Below, piece after piece: positions 16,874 through 23,989 of a stretch of DNA of 41,380 nt; within the stretch, counting starts at the first letter, position 1; each line of letters opens with the position of its first letter. The stretch covers positions 1-41,380 of the forward strand of contig JAFZAL010000070.1 in NCBI GenBank assembly GCA_017557195.1, in the 5' to 3' direction. This stretch comes from Thermoguttaceae bacterium. GTDB lineage: Bacteria; Planctomycetota; Planctomycetia; Pirellulales; Thermoguttaceae. The notes beneath the pieces are model-generated. The model ran no database searches and was not told where the DNA came from. It saw nothing but the letters and a program-made list of their open reading frames with translations. The position numbers and the translations under genes were made by a program.

Positions 16874-17035
16874 ATGGACATTCCCTCAATTCAGACGGCG
16901 TCATATCGAGTCGGTCTGCTGATTTTGGCAGGCGGATTGGGAGCGGTTTGTCGACTACTTACGGGGGGCGGGTATTACCCGCCTAAAATAACTTACATTA
17001 ATATTTATCGCGGACAATGTCCGCTCCCCAGATAG
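16874..17035 (+). pseudogene. Apparent crcB (fluoride channel) N-terminal remnant interrupted by a repeat
   Basis: ATG 16874 opens a 53-codon frame. Residues 1-30 read MDIPSIQTASYRVGLLILAG followed by GLGAVCRLLT. The GG-x-GA-x-x-R pattern after a hydrophobic stretch matches the first membrane helix of CrcB/Fluc fluoride channels. From base 16958 on, the reading continues only through a copy of the double-palindrome repeat and stops at TAG 17033-17035. No further CrcB sequence is visible downstream. I infer a gene truncated by repeat insertion or deletion. The alternative is a chance frame: the stretch GCGGATTGGGAGCGG inside it also occurs in the repeat at 39785. No fluoride riboswitch is recognisable upstream. 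Confidence 0.4.
16958..17031 (+). repeat. Double-palindrome repeat, copy B
   Basis: Palindromes GGCGGGTATTACCCGCC and GCGGACAATGTCCGC separated by an AT-rich spacer, beginning TTACGGGGG and ending CTCCCCAG. This copy has no flanking heptamer arms and ends about 27 bases before the BASS transporter start, so it may affect that gene's leader. Confidence 0.85.
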
Positions 17036-17057
17036 GTTCATAATCAGAGGTTAATCA

Positions 17058-18419
17058 ATGAACGTTTATACTGGAGTTACTTTGGGAATAACCATAGCCG
17101 CGTTTATCGCATCGGCGGCGCTGTTTATTCTCTCAACTCCTGCGAACGGCGGAATCGTTTTGGCGTTAGCAATTCTGTTGCTGGGCGTTTTCTTGCGACG
17201 ACTTCCCAGTCTGGCGGGGTCGTATTATACGTTTATTATTTTGAGCTGCGTTGCCGCCGGATTGTCGAAGCCGGACTGGTTTATGTATATTTATCCGTCC
17301 TGGTTTGGTTTCTCCGGCGAGCCAATTAAATGTACAGAACTGATTACCCCTCTGATTCAGATTATTATGTTTGGAATGGGAACGCAGTTGACGCTTCGGG
17401 ATTTTCAGGCGGTTGCGTTCCAGCCCAAAGGCGTGATTGTTGGTTTGGGGCTGCAATTTCTGGTCATGCCGATTAGCGGCTTGGCGTTGGCAACGCTTTG
17501 CGGCATGCTGTCTGAACAGTTTGGACTTGGTCCGGAGATTCTGGCGGGAATCATTCTGGTTGGCTGCTCGCCCAGCGGCGTGGCGTCAAACGTGATGTCG
17601 TTTTTAGCGAAAGCGAACGTGGCGCTGTCGGTTACGCTTTCCGCCTGTTCGACGCTGGTCGCTCCGTTCCTGACGCCGTTGTACATGGAATTTTTTGCCA
17701 GTCAATTCATCGAAGTTCATGCCGTCCAAATGATGGCAAGCATGCTCGGCATTGTGATTTATCCGATTATTGCAGGGCTTTTGTTTAAGAGCGTTCAGAT
17801 GTACGGATTAACACGTCGGCGATCTGTAACAATTCAAGCAGTTGTTTATTCTCTTTTGATTTTTGTATTGCATATCCTGTTTATCTGGGCAGGGTTATAT
17901 TCGCCTTGCGAAGCATTTCAGAAAGCTCTATTGACAATTGCTTATTGCGTCGTCGCGCCGGCTTTGGCGTCTGCCGTCCTCAGACCGTTTTTAATTAGAC
18001 GCGAAGAAAAGGTGGAGCATTTTCTGGCTTTCCTGTCGTCGCTTGCTGTGGGATTGGTAATTTTAGCAACCGTAACCGTTGGACACAAATCTTTAATGGC
18101 GGTTGGCGGAATCCTTTTGATTGTTTGTCTGGCGCATAATCTGCTCGGATACGCTATTGGATACGCGATGGCGAGATTGTGCCGGTTGTCAAAGAAGGAC
18201 TGCCGAACTATTTCCATTGAAGTGGGGATTCAAAACAGTGGGCTGGCAACGTCCATTGCCAACGACATGGGCAAAGTTACAACGCTGGGTTTGGCTCCGA
18301 CCATTTTCGGATGCTTTATGAACACAACCGGCTCGATTCTTGCCGCTATTTGGCGCAATATTCCCTGCGAAGAAAAGCATAACAAGACGTCAAAATCTAT
18401 AAACACGAATAGGGAGTAG
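17058..18419 (+). CDS. BASS family transporter (bile acid:Na symporter family)
   Basis: A 453-residue membrane protein with about ten hydrophobic segments. Family hallmarks are GMGTQLTLRDF near residue 105, the discontinuous-helix motif GCSPSGVASNVMSFLAKANVALSVTLS near 170-200, and EVGIQNSGLATSIA near 385. Bacterial BASS members take up organic anions (keto acids, pantoate, bile-acid-like compounds) with sodium. N-terminal hydrophobic segments before GMGTQ add about two helices to the usual core. The last codons AAT AGG GAG TAG lie inside a heptamer array, so the terminal residues NRE and the stop codon are repeat-derived. Substrate unknown. Confidence 0.85.
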   Translation: MNVYTGVTLGITIAAFIASAALFILSTPANGGIVLALAILLLGVFLRRLPSLAGSYYTFIILSCVAAGLSKPDWFMYIYPSWFGFSGEPIKCTELITPLIQIIMFGMGTQLTLRDFQAVAFQPKGVIVGLGLQFLVMPISGLALATLCGMLSEQFGLGPEILAGIILVGCSPSGVASNVMSFLAKANVALSVTLSACSTLVAPFLTPLYMEFFASQFIEVHAVQMMASMLGIVIYPIIAGLLFKSVQMYGLTRRRSVTIQAVVYSLLIFVLHILFIWAGLYSPCEAFQKALLTIAYCVVAPALASAVLRPFLIRREEKVEHFLAFLSSLAVGLVILATVTVGHKSLMAVGGILLIVCLAHNLLGYAIGYAMARLCRLSKKDCRTISIEVGIQNSGLATSIANDMGKVTTLGLAPTIFGCFMNTTGSILAAIWRNIPCEEKHNKTSKSINTNRE

Positions 18420-18541
18420 GGAATAGGGAATAGGGAATAGGGAATGGGGAATAGGTATTCGCCTTCGGCGAATTTAAAAACTACTCCCTACTTCCTACTC
18501 CCTACTCCCTAAACCCTACTCCCTAAACCACTCGCAACTCG
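18408..18541. repeat. Inverted heptamer array 2 with an ATTCGCC/GGCGAAT core hairpin
   Basis: TAGGGAA/TAGGGAG units (18408-18454), a perfect 7-bp hairpin (18457-18463 with 18467-18473, loop TTC), then complementary CTACTCC/CTATTCC-type units and CTCGCAA at the right end. It separates convergent genes, and the BASS stop codon is inside its left arm. The overall fold could act as a transcription end on both strands. Confidence 0.85.
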
Positions 18542-18543
18542 AG

Positions 18544-19443
18544 TTATTTGTTCATCGCCAGCTGTTTCATGGCGTTGAGAGCGGCACAGACATCGTCGCA
18601 GGATACGTCTTCCCAGCCCGATATCTTATGATTGAGAATGGCGATCTTGAGCGCGTCGAAGGCGTTGGTTAAATCGTCTGGGAAGTCTGGAATGTCTTCA
18701 AACGGACGGCAAGGTTCAGCAGGCGTTTGCGGCGCGGCGAACATGGATTCTCCACCCGGCTGAAGCGGGTCTGGCTGGAACGGGATATCCGATTCGTCGC
18801 CGAAATCAGGCTTTTCGTTGAGCGGTCCGTCTGATCCGCCAAAATTCGGATCAAAGTCTTTGACTTCGCCTTCGGAGGATTCGACGGAATCGTCAATGCC
18901 TTTGCCCTTCTTTCCTTTCGGCTCGTCGTTATCGGGATTGACATCTTCGTCAAGATCGGAGGGATGAACGTCCGTCTCTTTGGGCTTTTTATCAGCGGGA
19001 GAACCGAGGCTTTCCCAACGCTTCATTCTCATTTGGGAAACCGACCATTTACTATCCGCCGCATCTTGAAGCCACTTTTGAGCGTCATCCCAATCCAACG
19101 CCGCCTGAAAGTGACTCCAATACAGTTGAGGGAATTCCGCCGACAGGTCGTTAAAGCGTTCGTAGACGCGTCGAAGGCGTCCAACGTGCTGCGGCGTAAC
19201 AGCCCCCACCTGACGGCTCCAGGTTTCATCTGAATACGAGGTTGCGGGCGCTCCCTGTTCAATCAGAGCCGTTCGCCATTGATGAATCAGCTTGCCCTTC
19301 TCCCAGTTGGTGCGAGAAATGAGCGTCTCCCATTTTTCCTGCCACAGACGGGTTGTCTGGTCGATAACGTCTCCAATAACGATCGGGGTAATTCCGGTTC
19401 CGGAAGAGACAGGGTCAGTCGAAATAAGGGTTTTATTTTTCAT
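18544..19443 (-). CDS. Conserved hypothetical protein, possible DNA-binding N-terminal region
   Basis: I chose ATG 19441-19443 (MKNKTLISTD). The longer open frame begins inside a heptamer array (MHYALCTMHYALAT is array-derived) and is not credible. The 299-residue product has a helical N-terminal half (about residues 25-150), tryptophan-rich, with segments SDETWSRQVGAVTPQHVGRLRRVYERF and AALDWDDAQKWLQDAADSKWSVSQMRMKRWESLG that could be helix-turn-helix units. A long acidic, proline-rich linker follows (about 150-240). A short helical C-terminus ends ALNAMKQLAMNK. No named family is recognised. It is the last gene of the minus-strand block behind smpB. Confidence 0.6.
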   Translation of the reverse strand: MKNKTLISTDPVSSGTGITPIVIGDVIDQTTRLWQEKWETLISRTNWEKGKLIHQWRTALIEQGAPATSYSDETWSRQVGAVTPQHVGRLRRVYERFNDLSAEFPQLYWSHFQAALDWDDAQKWLQDAADSKWSVSQMRMKRWESLGSPADKKPKETDVHPSDLDEDVNPDNDEPKGKKGKGIDDSVESSEGEVKDFDPNFGGSDGPLNEKPDFGDESDIPFQPDPLQPGGESMFAAPQTPAEPCRPFEDIPDFPDDLTNAFDALKIAILNHKISGWEDVSCDDVCAALNAMKQLAMNK

Positions 19444-19456
19444 GGTTTGTTGTATT

Positions 19457-19578
19457 AGTTGCGAGTTGTTAGTTGCGAGTGCATAGTGCATAGTGCATAG
19501 TGCGTAGTGCATAGTGAGGGGAGCGCTTTGCGTATGCGTACTATCCCCTACTCCCTATTCCCTATTTCCTATTCCCTC
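19457..19578. repeat. Inverted heptamer array 3
   Basis: GAGTTGC and TAGTGCA units, core GGAGCGCTTTGCG near 19520-19533, then CTACTCC/CTATTCC units. It overlaps the 3' end of smpB, whose stop codon TAG (19562-19564) is within the right arm. The arms are not fully complementary here: TAGTGCA units lie on the left and TAGGGAA-type units on the right. Confidence 0.85.
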
Positions 19579-20074
19579 TTTGTGAACGGTTGTTCATAAT
19601 AGTGCGAATGTCGCGTTTGGCTTCCGCATCTTTGAGCGCCTGACGTTTATCGTGCTTTTGCCGCCCAATACAGACGCCGAGCTTGACTTTCGCGTATCCG
19701 CGGGTAAAGTAAATCTGAAGCGGGATGAGCGTTGTGCCTGGCGATTGAGTGGCCTTGTCCAGCTTTTTGAGCTCCTTTTGATGAACGAGCAGCTTTCGGG
19801 TTCGACGCGGCTGATGATTAAACTGGTGCGCCTTGTCGTATTCCGGGATGTCGCAGTTTATCAACCACAGTTCGCCGTTTTTGACTCTTGCGTAGGAATC
19901 GGAAATATTGCAATGTCCGGTTCGAAGACTTTTAACTTCGCTTCCCCACAGGACGATTCCGCACTCCAGCTGCGCTGTAATGTCATAATCATGCCTTGCG
20001 CGGCGGTTTTCCGTCACGTTTTTGAAGGTAGGATCTTCGGGCGTTCCTTTTTTTTCCTGTTTCTTTTTAGCCAT
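19562..20074 (-). CDS. smpB: SsrA-binding protein SmpB
   Basis: A 170-residue SmpB, starting MAKKKQEKK at ATG 20072-20074. It has the conserved core NRRARHDYDITAQLECGIVLWGSEVKSLR, NISDSYARVKNGELWLINCDIPEYDKA, PRRTRKLLVHQKEL and GYAKVKLGVCIGRQKHDKR. It binds tmRNA and delivers it to stalled ribosomes. The extended frame upstream (to 20152) is the shadow of the FmdB gene's Cys/His-rich end. The start overlaps the FmdB stop by 8 bases. The C-terminal residues after RDIRTIM (NNRSQRGNRK) are encoded by sequence shared with another repeat boundary (20395-20425) and by the heptamer array, so the tail that probes the ribosomal decoding channel has a repeat-derived extension. Confidence 0.95.
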   Translation of the reverse strand: MAKKKQEKKGTPEDPTFKNVTENRRARHDYDITAQLECGIVLWGSEVKSLRTGHCNISDSYARVKNGELWLINCDIPEYDKAHQFNHQPRRTRKLLVHQKELKKLDKATQSPGTTLIPLQIYFTRGYAKVKLGVCIGRQKHDKRQALKDAEAKRDIRTIMNNRSQRGNRK

Positions 20075-20297
20075 GACAGCAGCAGCCTCCGCCGTGCCCG
20101 CAGCCGCAGCCTCCATGGTGAGAATGATCGCATTCTCCATGCTTGCAGCCATGAGACGGTTTATGACAATTGGGCGCGGTAATCTGTTTAGTCAGATTTT
20201 TTGACCCGCACTCTGGACAAACAGGCTTGTCTGACGAGCGAACGATAAGTTCCACGTCAGCGTTGCAGGATTCGCAATGATAATTATAAATAGGCAT
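20067..20297 (-). CDS. FmdB-family zinc ribbon protein with Cys/His-rich tail
   Basis: From ATG 20295-20297 the product is 76 residues beginning MPIYNYHCESC. This is the FmdB/putative regulatory protein zinc ribbon, with cysteines at 8, 11, 27 and 30 (CESC...CPEC). Residues 44-76 are almost entirely His, Cys and Gly (CKHGECDHSHHGGCGCGHGG...CCCHG), a likely metal-binding tail. Family members are small and poorly characterised. The gene overlaps the smpB start by 8 bases, suggesting translational coupling. The upstream extension to 20330 starts inside a heptamer array and is rejected. Confidence 0.85.
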   Translation of the reverse strand: MPIYNYHCESCNADVELIVRSSDKPVCPECGSKNLTKQITAPNCHKPSHGCKHGECDHSHHGGCGCGHGGGCCCHG

Positions 20298-20320
20298 GAT
20301 GGTTACTATGGTTTTGAGCT

Positions 20321-20407
20321 GTGAGTGCATAGTGCATAGTGCATAGTGAGAGGAGCGCTTTGCGTACTATGCACTAAGTACTATGCACTAAGTACTATTC
20401 CCTCTCT
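20321..20407. repeat. Inverted heptamer array 4
   Basis: TAGTGCA units, core GAGCGCTTTGCGTACT near 20353-20367, then ATGCACTAAGTACT units. It lies between the FmdB start and the GlmU-like stop. Its right boundary (20395-20425) matches 28 of 31 bases of 19569-19599. Confidence 0.85.
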
Positions 20408-20419
20408 TTGAACGGTTGC

Positions 20420-21760
20420 TCATAACTGCAACGGTTCGTTCGCCATGAGCCGTTCGTGTTTGGTCTGTTCGTACATATCTTTCAACAGTTCGATATGAGC
20501 GTCCTGCTGAACAATGTTACGACGGGCGAACATGCGGCTTTGCGTCGCGATTAAAACGTCCAGAGAAACTTCCGTAATCTGTCCGAAAGCTCTGGCATAG
20601 TTGACAAAACTGGGAACGTTGCGCGTTACGTAGCCGTAAAGCATGGAACACGCGCCGACGAGTTTCCCTGTAAAAATGCTGGTGTTGATTGCCGTCTTGG
20701 CGAAGTCGCCGATTATGCAGCCGAGAAACTGCATGTTCGTTTGATATCGTCCGTCCGGGTATTCCATGACGACGGTTCCGTAAGTGTTTTTCAGGTCGCT
20801 GTTACACGTTCCCGCGCCGAGGTTGACCCAGGAGCCAACATAGGAGTGTCCCAAAAAACCATGATGCTGTTTGTTGGTATACGGTTCGATGGTTGAGGCT
20901 TCCACCTCTCCGCCGATTTTTGTCGTTCTTCCTACGGCAACGCGGTCTTTAATTGCGGCGTGTTCAATAATTCTGGCGTCAGGCCCGATATAAACCGGTC
21001 CGCATAGATAGCAGTACGGTCCGACGGACGCGCCGCGGTCGATAATAATCGGTCCGTTGGAGGAATTGGCAACCAGGTAATCTCCCAGCTTGACTTCCGG
21101 GGCGACAAACACGCCGTCCTGAATTTCTTTGTATTCGCCCTGCGCCAAACGATAGCTCTGATTTTCTGCAAAGCAGGTCAGATGGTAATAAACCAAATCG
21201 TGAGGACGCTGAAAAATCGGCAGTTGGAACGGGCTGGCGGGAAGACGCAATTTAACAATCGCGTTTTGAATAGTTTGAGGATATGAGTTACGCTCAAATA
21301 ACGACCACGCCTGCTGCGCTGTTACAACGGCTGCGGCGACAACCGACTGGGGTTCGTCCAGCAGTTCAACCGCTTCGTTGTCTTGAAGATGGACTTGCGC
21401 CGCTGCGCTGTCAGACGGCTGATTGTAAACTATCGTCGGGCGCCCGTCGCGAATGATCTGTTCCAAAATCTCAATGGATTTTATAGACGGAACCAGCGTC
21501 GCGTTGACTAACAGTATCGGCTCGTTGGGATCGTCGATTATCGGGAAATCAAACTTGACCTTGTTTGGCAAATACGGATTGACGTCGAGCAGGGTTGTCT
21601 GTTCGACGTATTTTCGCGTTTGAGCGTACAGTTCGTTACTGGTTAACGACAGCAGCTGAATCAGGTTGAATCCGCCGCAGGAAAGCGTAAACGCCGCGCG
21701 ACCGATAGTCGCAGGAAACAGGCGTTGAATTCCGTCGTCTTCAAAAAGGAGAATTTTCAT
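20420..21760 (-). CDS. GlmU-like putative UDP-GlcNAc pyrophosphorylase/acetyltransferase (alternative GlmU type)
   Basis: A 446-residue protein. The N-terminal half opens MKILLFEDDGIQRLFPATIGRAAFTLSCGG, with LVNATLVPS later, in the style of a degenerate nucleotidyltransferase. The C-terminal half is a left-handed beta-helix of hexapeptide repeats (about residues 225-400: VFVAPEVKLGDYLV, IIIDRGASVGPYCYLCGPVYIGPDARI, HSYVGSWVNLGAGTCNSDLKNTYG). This matches the alternative bacterial GlmU family (TIGR03991), known from Bacteroidetes and planctomycetes, proposed to make UDP-GlcNAc for cell-surface precursors. The canonical GlmU LxxGxGTRM signature is absent, as expected for this branch. Heptamer arrays lie on both sides. 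Confidence 0.85.
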   Translation of the reverse strand: MKILLFEDDGIQRLFPATIGRAAFTLSCGGFNLIQLLSLTSNELYAQTRKYVEQTTLLDVNPYLPNKVKFDFPIIDDPNEPILLVNATLVPSIKSIEILEQIIRDGRPTIVYNQPSDSAAAQVHLQDNEAVELLDEPQSVVAAAVVTAQQAWSLFERNSYPQTIQNAIVKLRLPASPFQLPIFQRPHDLVYYHLTCFAENQSYRLAQGEYKEIQDGVFVAPEVKLGDYLVANSSNGPIIIDRGASVGPYCYLCGPVYIGPDARIIEHAAIKDRVAVGRTTKIGGEVEASTIEPYTNKQHHGFLGHSYVGSWVNLGAGTCNSDLKNTYGTVVMEYPDGRYQTNMQFLGCIIGDFAKTAINTSIFTGKLVGACSMLYGYVTRNVPSFVNYARAFGQITEVSLDVLIATQSRMFARRNIVQQDAHIELLKDMYEQTKHERLMANEPLQL

Positions 21761-21776
21761 AATAAATTATAAGTAA

Positions 21777-21894
21777 CGAGTGCATAGTGCATAGTGCATA
21801 GTGCATAGTAAGGGGAGCGCTTTGCGTACTAGCGCTAAGTACTATGCACTAAGTACTACTGCCTACTGCCTATTGCCTACTGCCTAAACCCTAC
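21777..21894. repeat. Inverted heptamer array 5
   Basis: Four TAGTGCA units, core GGGGAGCGCTTTGCGTACT (21812-21830), then ATGCACT and CTGCCTA units. Its right end contains the TAG stop (21891-21893) of the TPR-like gene, and its left end abuts the GlmU-like start. Confidence 0.85.
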
Positions 21895-22481
21895 CTTCTT
21901 CCCCCTTGCTGCTTCTGCTTTTTCCGTTCCGCTTTTTCGGCATACGCTTTCGCAGACGCGCCGCGGCTGGAATCGACTTTATTGGCGGTAATCTGTTCGC
22001 TCTTGCTTTTCCAAAACTCAGCGTTTCTTTCGTCATGAAGTTCATTTCGATAAAGAATCGAAATCTGGTCAGTGGCGTAAGAGTCGTTAGGATCAAGTTC
22101 GTACGCTTTTTTGTAGGCGGCAATCGCTTTTTCGAATTCTCCCTTGTTGGTATATTCGTACGCCTGATCGTGATAGGCTCTTTTGTCCATTTTGGGCGTC
22201 TGAGTAGCAGAAGAACCGCCGCTAAAACTGAAAACGGCAATAATCAAAAGGATAAGAACGCCGCCGATAATGCTGCCGTACGTATACAAGTTTTTATTCT
22301 TGCCCTTAAACAGCCCGCTCAATGGATTGCGGTTTCGGCTTCGTCTGGTGGAACGACTGCTGGAAGATTTACTTGAGGACGTTCTGCCAGAGGACTTTGA
22401 CGACGTTTTACTTGCGCCAGTCCTTTTCGTGGTTGACGTTTTTTTCTTATTGTTGTTTAACGAACCAAAATCAAAACTCAT
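21891..22481 (-). CDS. TPR-like single-pass membrane protein
   Basis: A 196-residue protein. Residues 1-65 are a low-complexity Ser/Lys/Thr/Arg cytoplasmic region. Residues about 68-86 form one membrane helix (YGSIIGGVLILLIIAVFSFSGG). A tetratricopeptide-like pair follows (AYHDQAYEYTNKGEFEKAIAAYKKAYELDPND, then SYATDQISILYRNEL). The end is Lys/Gln-rich. Such proteins usually serve as membrane-anchored interaction scaffolds. The stop codon TAG lies at the start of a heptamer array. Membrane orientation follows the positive-inside rule, with the TPR outside; no partner is known. Confidence 0.75.
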   Translation of the reverse strand: MSFDFGSLNNNKKKTSTTKRTGASKTSSKSSGRTSSSKSSSSRSTRRSRNRNPLSGLFKGKNKNLYTYGSIIGGVLILLIIAVFSFSGGSSATQTPKMDKRAYHDQAYEYTNKGEFEKAIAAYKKAYELDPNDSYATDQISILYRNELHDERNAEFWKSKSEQITANKVDSSRGASAKAYAEKAERKKQKQQGGRR

Positions 22482-22634
22482 GATTTACGTTTGGGAATAA
22501 TTGTTTCGGGGAATTAACCAATACCGGCGACTGAAGTTCGACAATTGACAACAAGGAAATCCCTTATTAATATTTGGGCTTATCGAACTCGCCTGTTCAA
22601 ATTATATCATATTTAAAAACAAATAATAGAGGGT

Positions 22635-22651
22635 AGTTTTCGGGGGGCGGG
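22635..22651 (+). repeat. Truncated double-palindrome repeat, copy E (left end only)
   Basis: GTTTTCGGGGGGCGGGA matches the left end of copies B-D and then runs into TAGGGGA-type heptamer sequence. It looks like a copy overwritten by heptamer expansion. Confidence 0.5.
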
Positions 22652-22665
22652 AATAGGGGATGGTA

Positions 22666-22763
22666 TTTAGAAGTACTTAGTGCATAGTACTTAGCGCTAG
22701 TACGCAAAGCGCTCCCCTCACTACGCACTATGCACTACGCACTATGCACTCCCTACTCCCTCT
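22666..22763. repeat. Inverted heptamer array 6
   Basis: AAGTACTTAGTGCAT units, core AGTACGCAAAGCGCTCCCC (22700-22718, the reverse complement of the cores of arrays 4 and 5), then TGCACTA units and CTACTCC. The whole array is inverted relative to arrays 3-5. It sits just after the stop of the isomerase-like gene. Confidence 0.85.
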
Positions 22764-22766
22764 CGT

Positions 22767-23516
22767 TTATAATACAAGACTTTCCAGCAGCATACGCATT
22801 TTCCGCAATTCGACAAGATGATCAGCGCCCTCCTGCGGAACGATATCAATGCTTAACGCTCGCTTGTATCCAACTTTATCCAGCTGATTAATCAGCTTCC
22901 CAAACTCGAAGTCGCCCTGACCTACTTTGGTTTGGTAAACGCCCGGCTTGGAATCTCTGAGTCGAACATGGTTGACAAACGGCAAGAGCGACTCCATCAT
23001 CTTGGACTGCATCGCTTCTCCGAGATAGTAACTCGGATCAAGAGCGACCATCAAACCGTGAATCCGGTTGCAAAACCCTAACGTCGTCTGCAAATCTTCG
23101 GAAATGCGCCCTTTTTCAGTCAAAACGCTGACTACGCAGCCTGCTGTAAACGCTTCTTCAACGGCGTATTCCAAACGTTCGATTTCTTCGTTAAATGGAA
23201 ATCCCAACGGCGAAGACCGCAGCGCCAGGGAAACGATTCCGTTAACTTTCGCAAGTTTACAACACGCTTTGAATTGGGCTTTAAAATTCTGTTCCGATGG
23301 GATGTCGATACTGAATACTGACGGGGTCATACGGGTTATTCCTCGAAATAACGCTGCAACCTCGTCAAAATGATTTAGGACGTCAGACGGTTTTATCGCC
23401 CCGCCCTGTTCGTAAATAAACGTCTCCAGATAGCCAAACTCCTGTTCAGCTAACGCGTCAACCGCTTCGCTCAACGATGCGTTAGGAAAACACTGCGTTG
23501 TTGCTGATATATACAC
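22767..23516 (-). CDS. Sugar phosphate isomerase/epimerase-like TIM-barrel protein
   Basis: A 249-residue protein of the xylose isomerase-like/AP-endonuclease-2 superfamily: MYISATTQCFPNASLSEAVDALAEQEFGYLETFI, VSLALRSSP, HGLMVALDPSYY, VNHVRLRDSKPG and VGQGDFEFGKLINQLDKVGYKRALSIDI. The metal-binding pattern is partly kept (Asp in LDPSYY, His in NHVRL), but the last expected Glu appears as Asp in SIDIVP. The function is therefore uncertain: isomerase, epimerase or a non-catalytic relative. Start: GTG at 23514-23516 with AAGGAG 8 bases upstream, one of the few clear Shine-Dalgarno sites here. It stands first on the minus strand before the TPR-like gene. Confidence 0.8.
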   Translation of the reverse strand: MYISATTQCFPNASLSEAVDALAEQEFGYLETFIYEQGGAIKPSDVLNHFDEVAALFRGITRMTPSVFSIDIPSEQNFKAQFKACCKLAKVNGIVSLALRSSPLGFPFNEEIERLEYAVEEAFTAGCVVSVLTEKGRISEDLQTTLGFCNRIHGLMVALDPSYYLGEAMQSKMMESLLPFVNHVRLRDSKPGVYQTKVGQGDFEFGKLINQLDKVGYKRALSIDIVPQEGADHLVELRKMRMLLESLVL

Positions 23517-23562
23517 TGTTTACTCCTTGATCGGATTATAAAAACGAAGTTAAGTAGTTTAT

Positions 23563-23696
23563 TAGGGAATAGGGAATGGGGAATAGTTTACGGGGGGCGG
23601 GTATTACCCGCCAAAAAACAAACAGCCTTTGATTTCCGCGGACAATGTCCGCTCCCCAGAAACAACTATTCCCTACTCCCCTATCCCTACTGCCTC
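23563..23696. repeat. Heptamer array 7 enclosing double-palindrome copy C
   Basis: TAGGGAATAGGGAATGGGGAATAG arm (23563 onward), double-palindrome core 23587-23660 (both palindromes perfect), then CTATTCCCTACTCCC arm. The outer arms are complementary, so the whole unit can form one long stem with two side hairpins. Confidence 0.85.
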
Positions 23697-23789
23697 TATT
23701 GTACCATAAAATCAAAAATTTTACAATTCTATTCTCAATTCTAATAATAAAGTATTTACAAAATTCTTTTTTTAGTTAAAATAGAGATA

Positions 23790-23938
23790 ATAGGGAACAG
23801 AGAACAGAAGATAGGGAATGGGGAATAGTTTACGGATGGCAGGTATTACCCGCCAAAAAACAAACAGCCTTTGATTTTCGCGGACAATGTCCGCTCCCCA
23901 GAAACAACTACTCCCTACTCTCTGCTCCCAACTTCCAA
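23790..23938. repeat. Heptamer array 8 enclosing double-palindrome copy D
   Basis: Same architecture and orientation as array 7, with core 23828-23901. Its spacer is nearly identical to copy C, so the cassette was duplicated as a unit. The first palindrome has one arm mutated (GGCAGG instead of GGCGGG). Confidence 0.85.
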
Positions 23939-23989
23939 CACCCTTTTCCCTGGCGCTACGCGCTATAACCATTAGCGTCCCGTTTTATC

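Larger units (their letters stand above)
23517..23989. other. Gene-free region made of two repeat cassettes
   Basis: About 470 bases between divergent genes. It contains two direct copies of the same cassette, each a heptamer arm, a double palindrome and a complementary heptamer arm, separated by AT-rich DNA. Apart from these I see no gene and no clear promoter for sppA. Confidence 0.6.

Noticed and set aside
16931..16950. Shared GCGGATTGGGAGCGG between the crcB-like remnant and the repeat at 39785
   Set aside because: Only 15 bases, with no further similarity on either side; the codons fit a Gly-Gly-Leu-Gly-Ala helix, so I treat it as coincidence, though it lowers confidence in the crcB call.
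19444..19512. N-terminal extension MHYALCTMHYALAT of the gene at 18544
   Set aside because: It is the translation of TAGTGCA heptamers, not a protein sequence.
22545..22573. Promoter-like TTGACA-17-TAATAT on the plus strand
   Set aside because: No plus-strand gene follows for more than a kilobase; it points into repeats and antisense DNA, so it is probably chance in AT-rich sequence.
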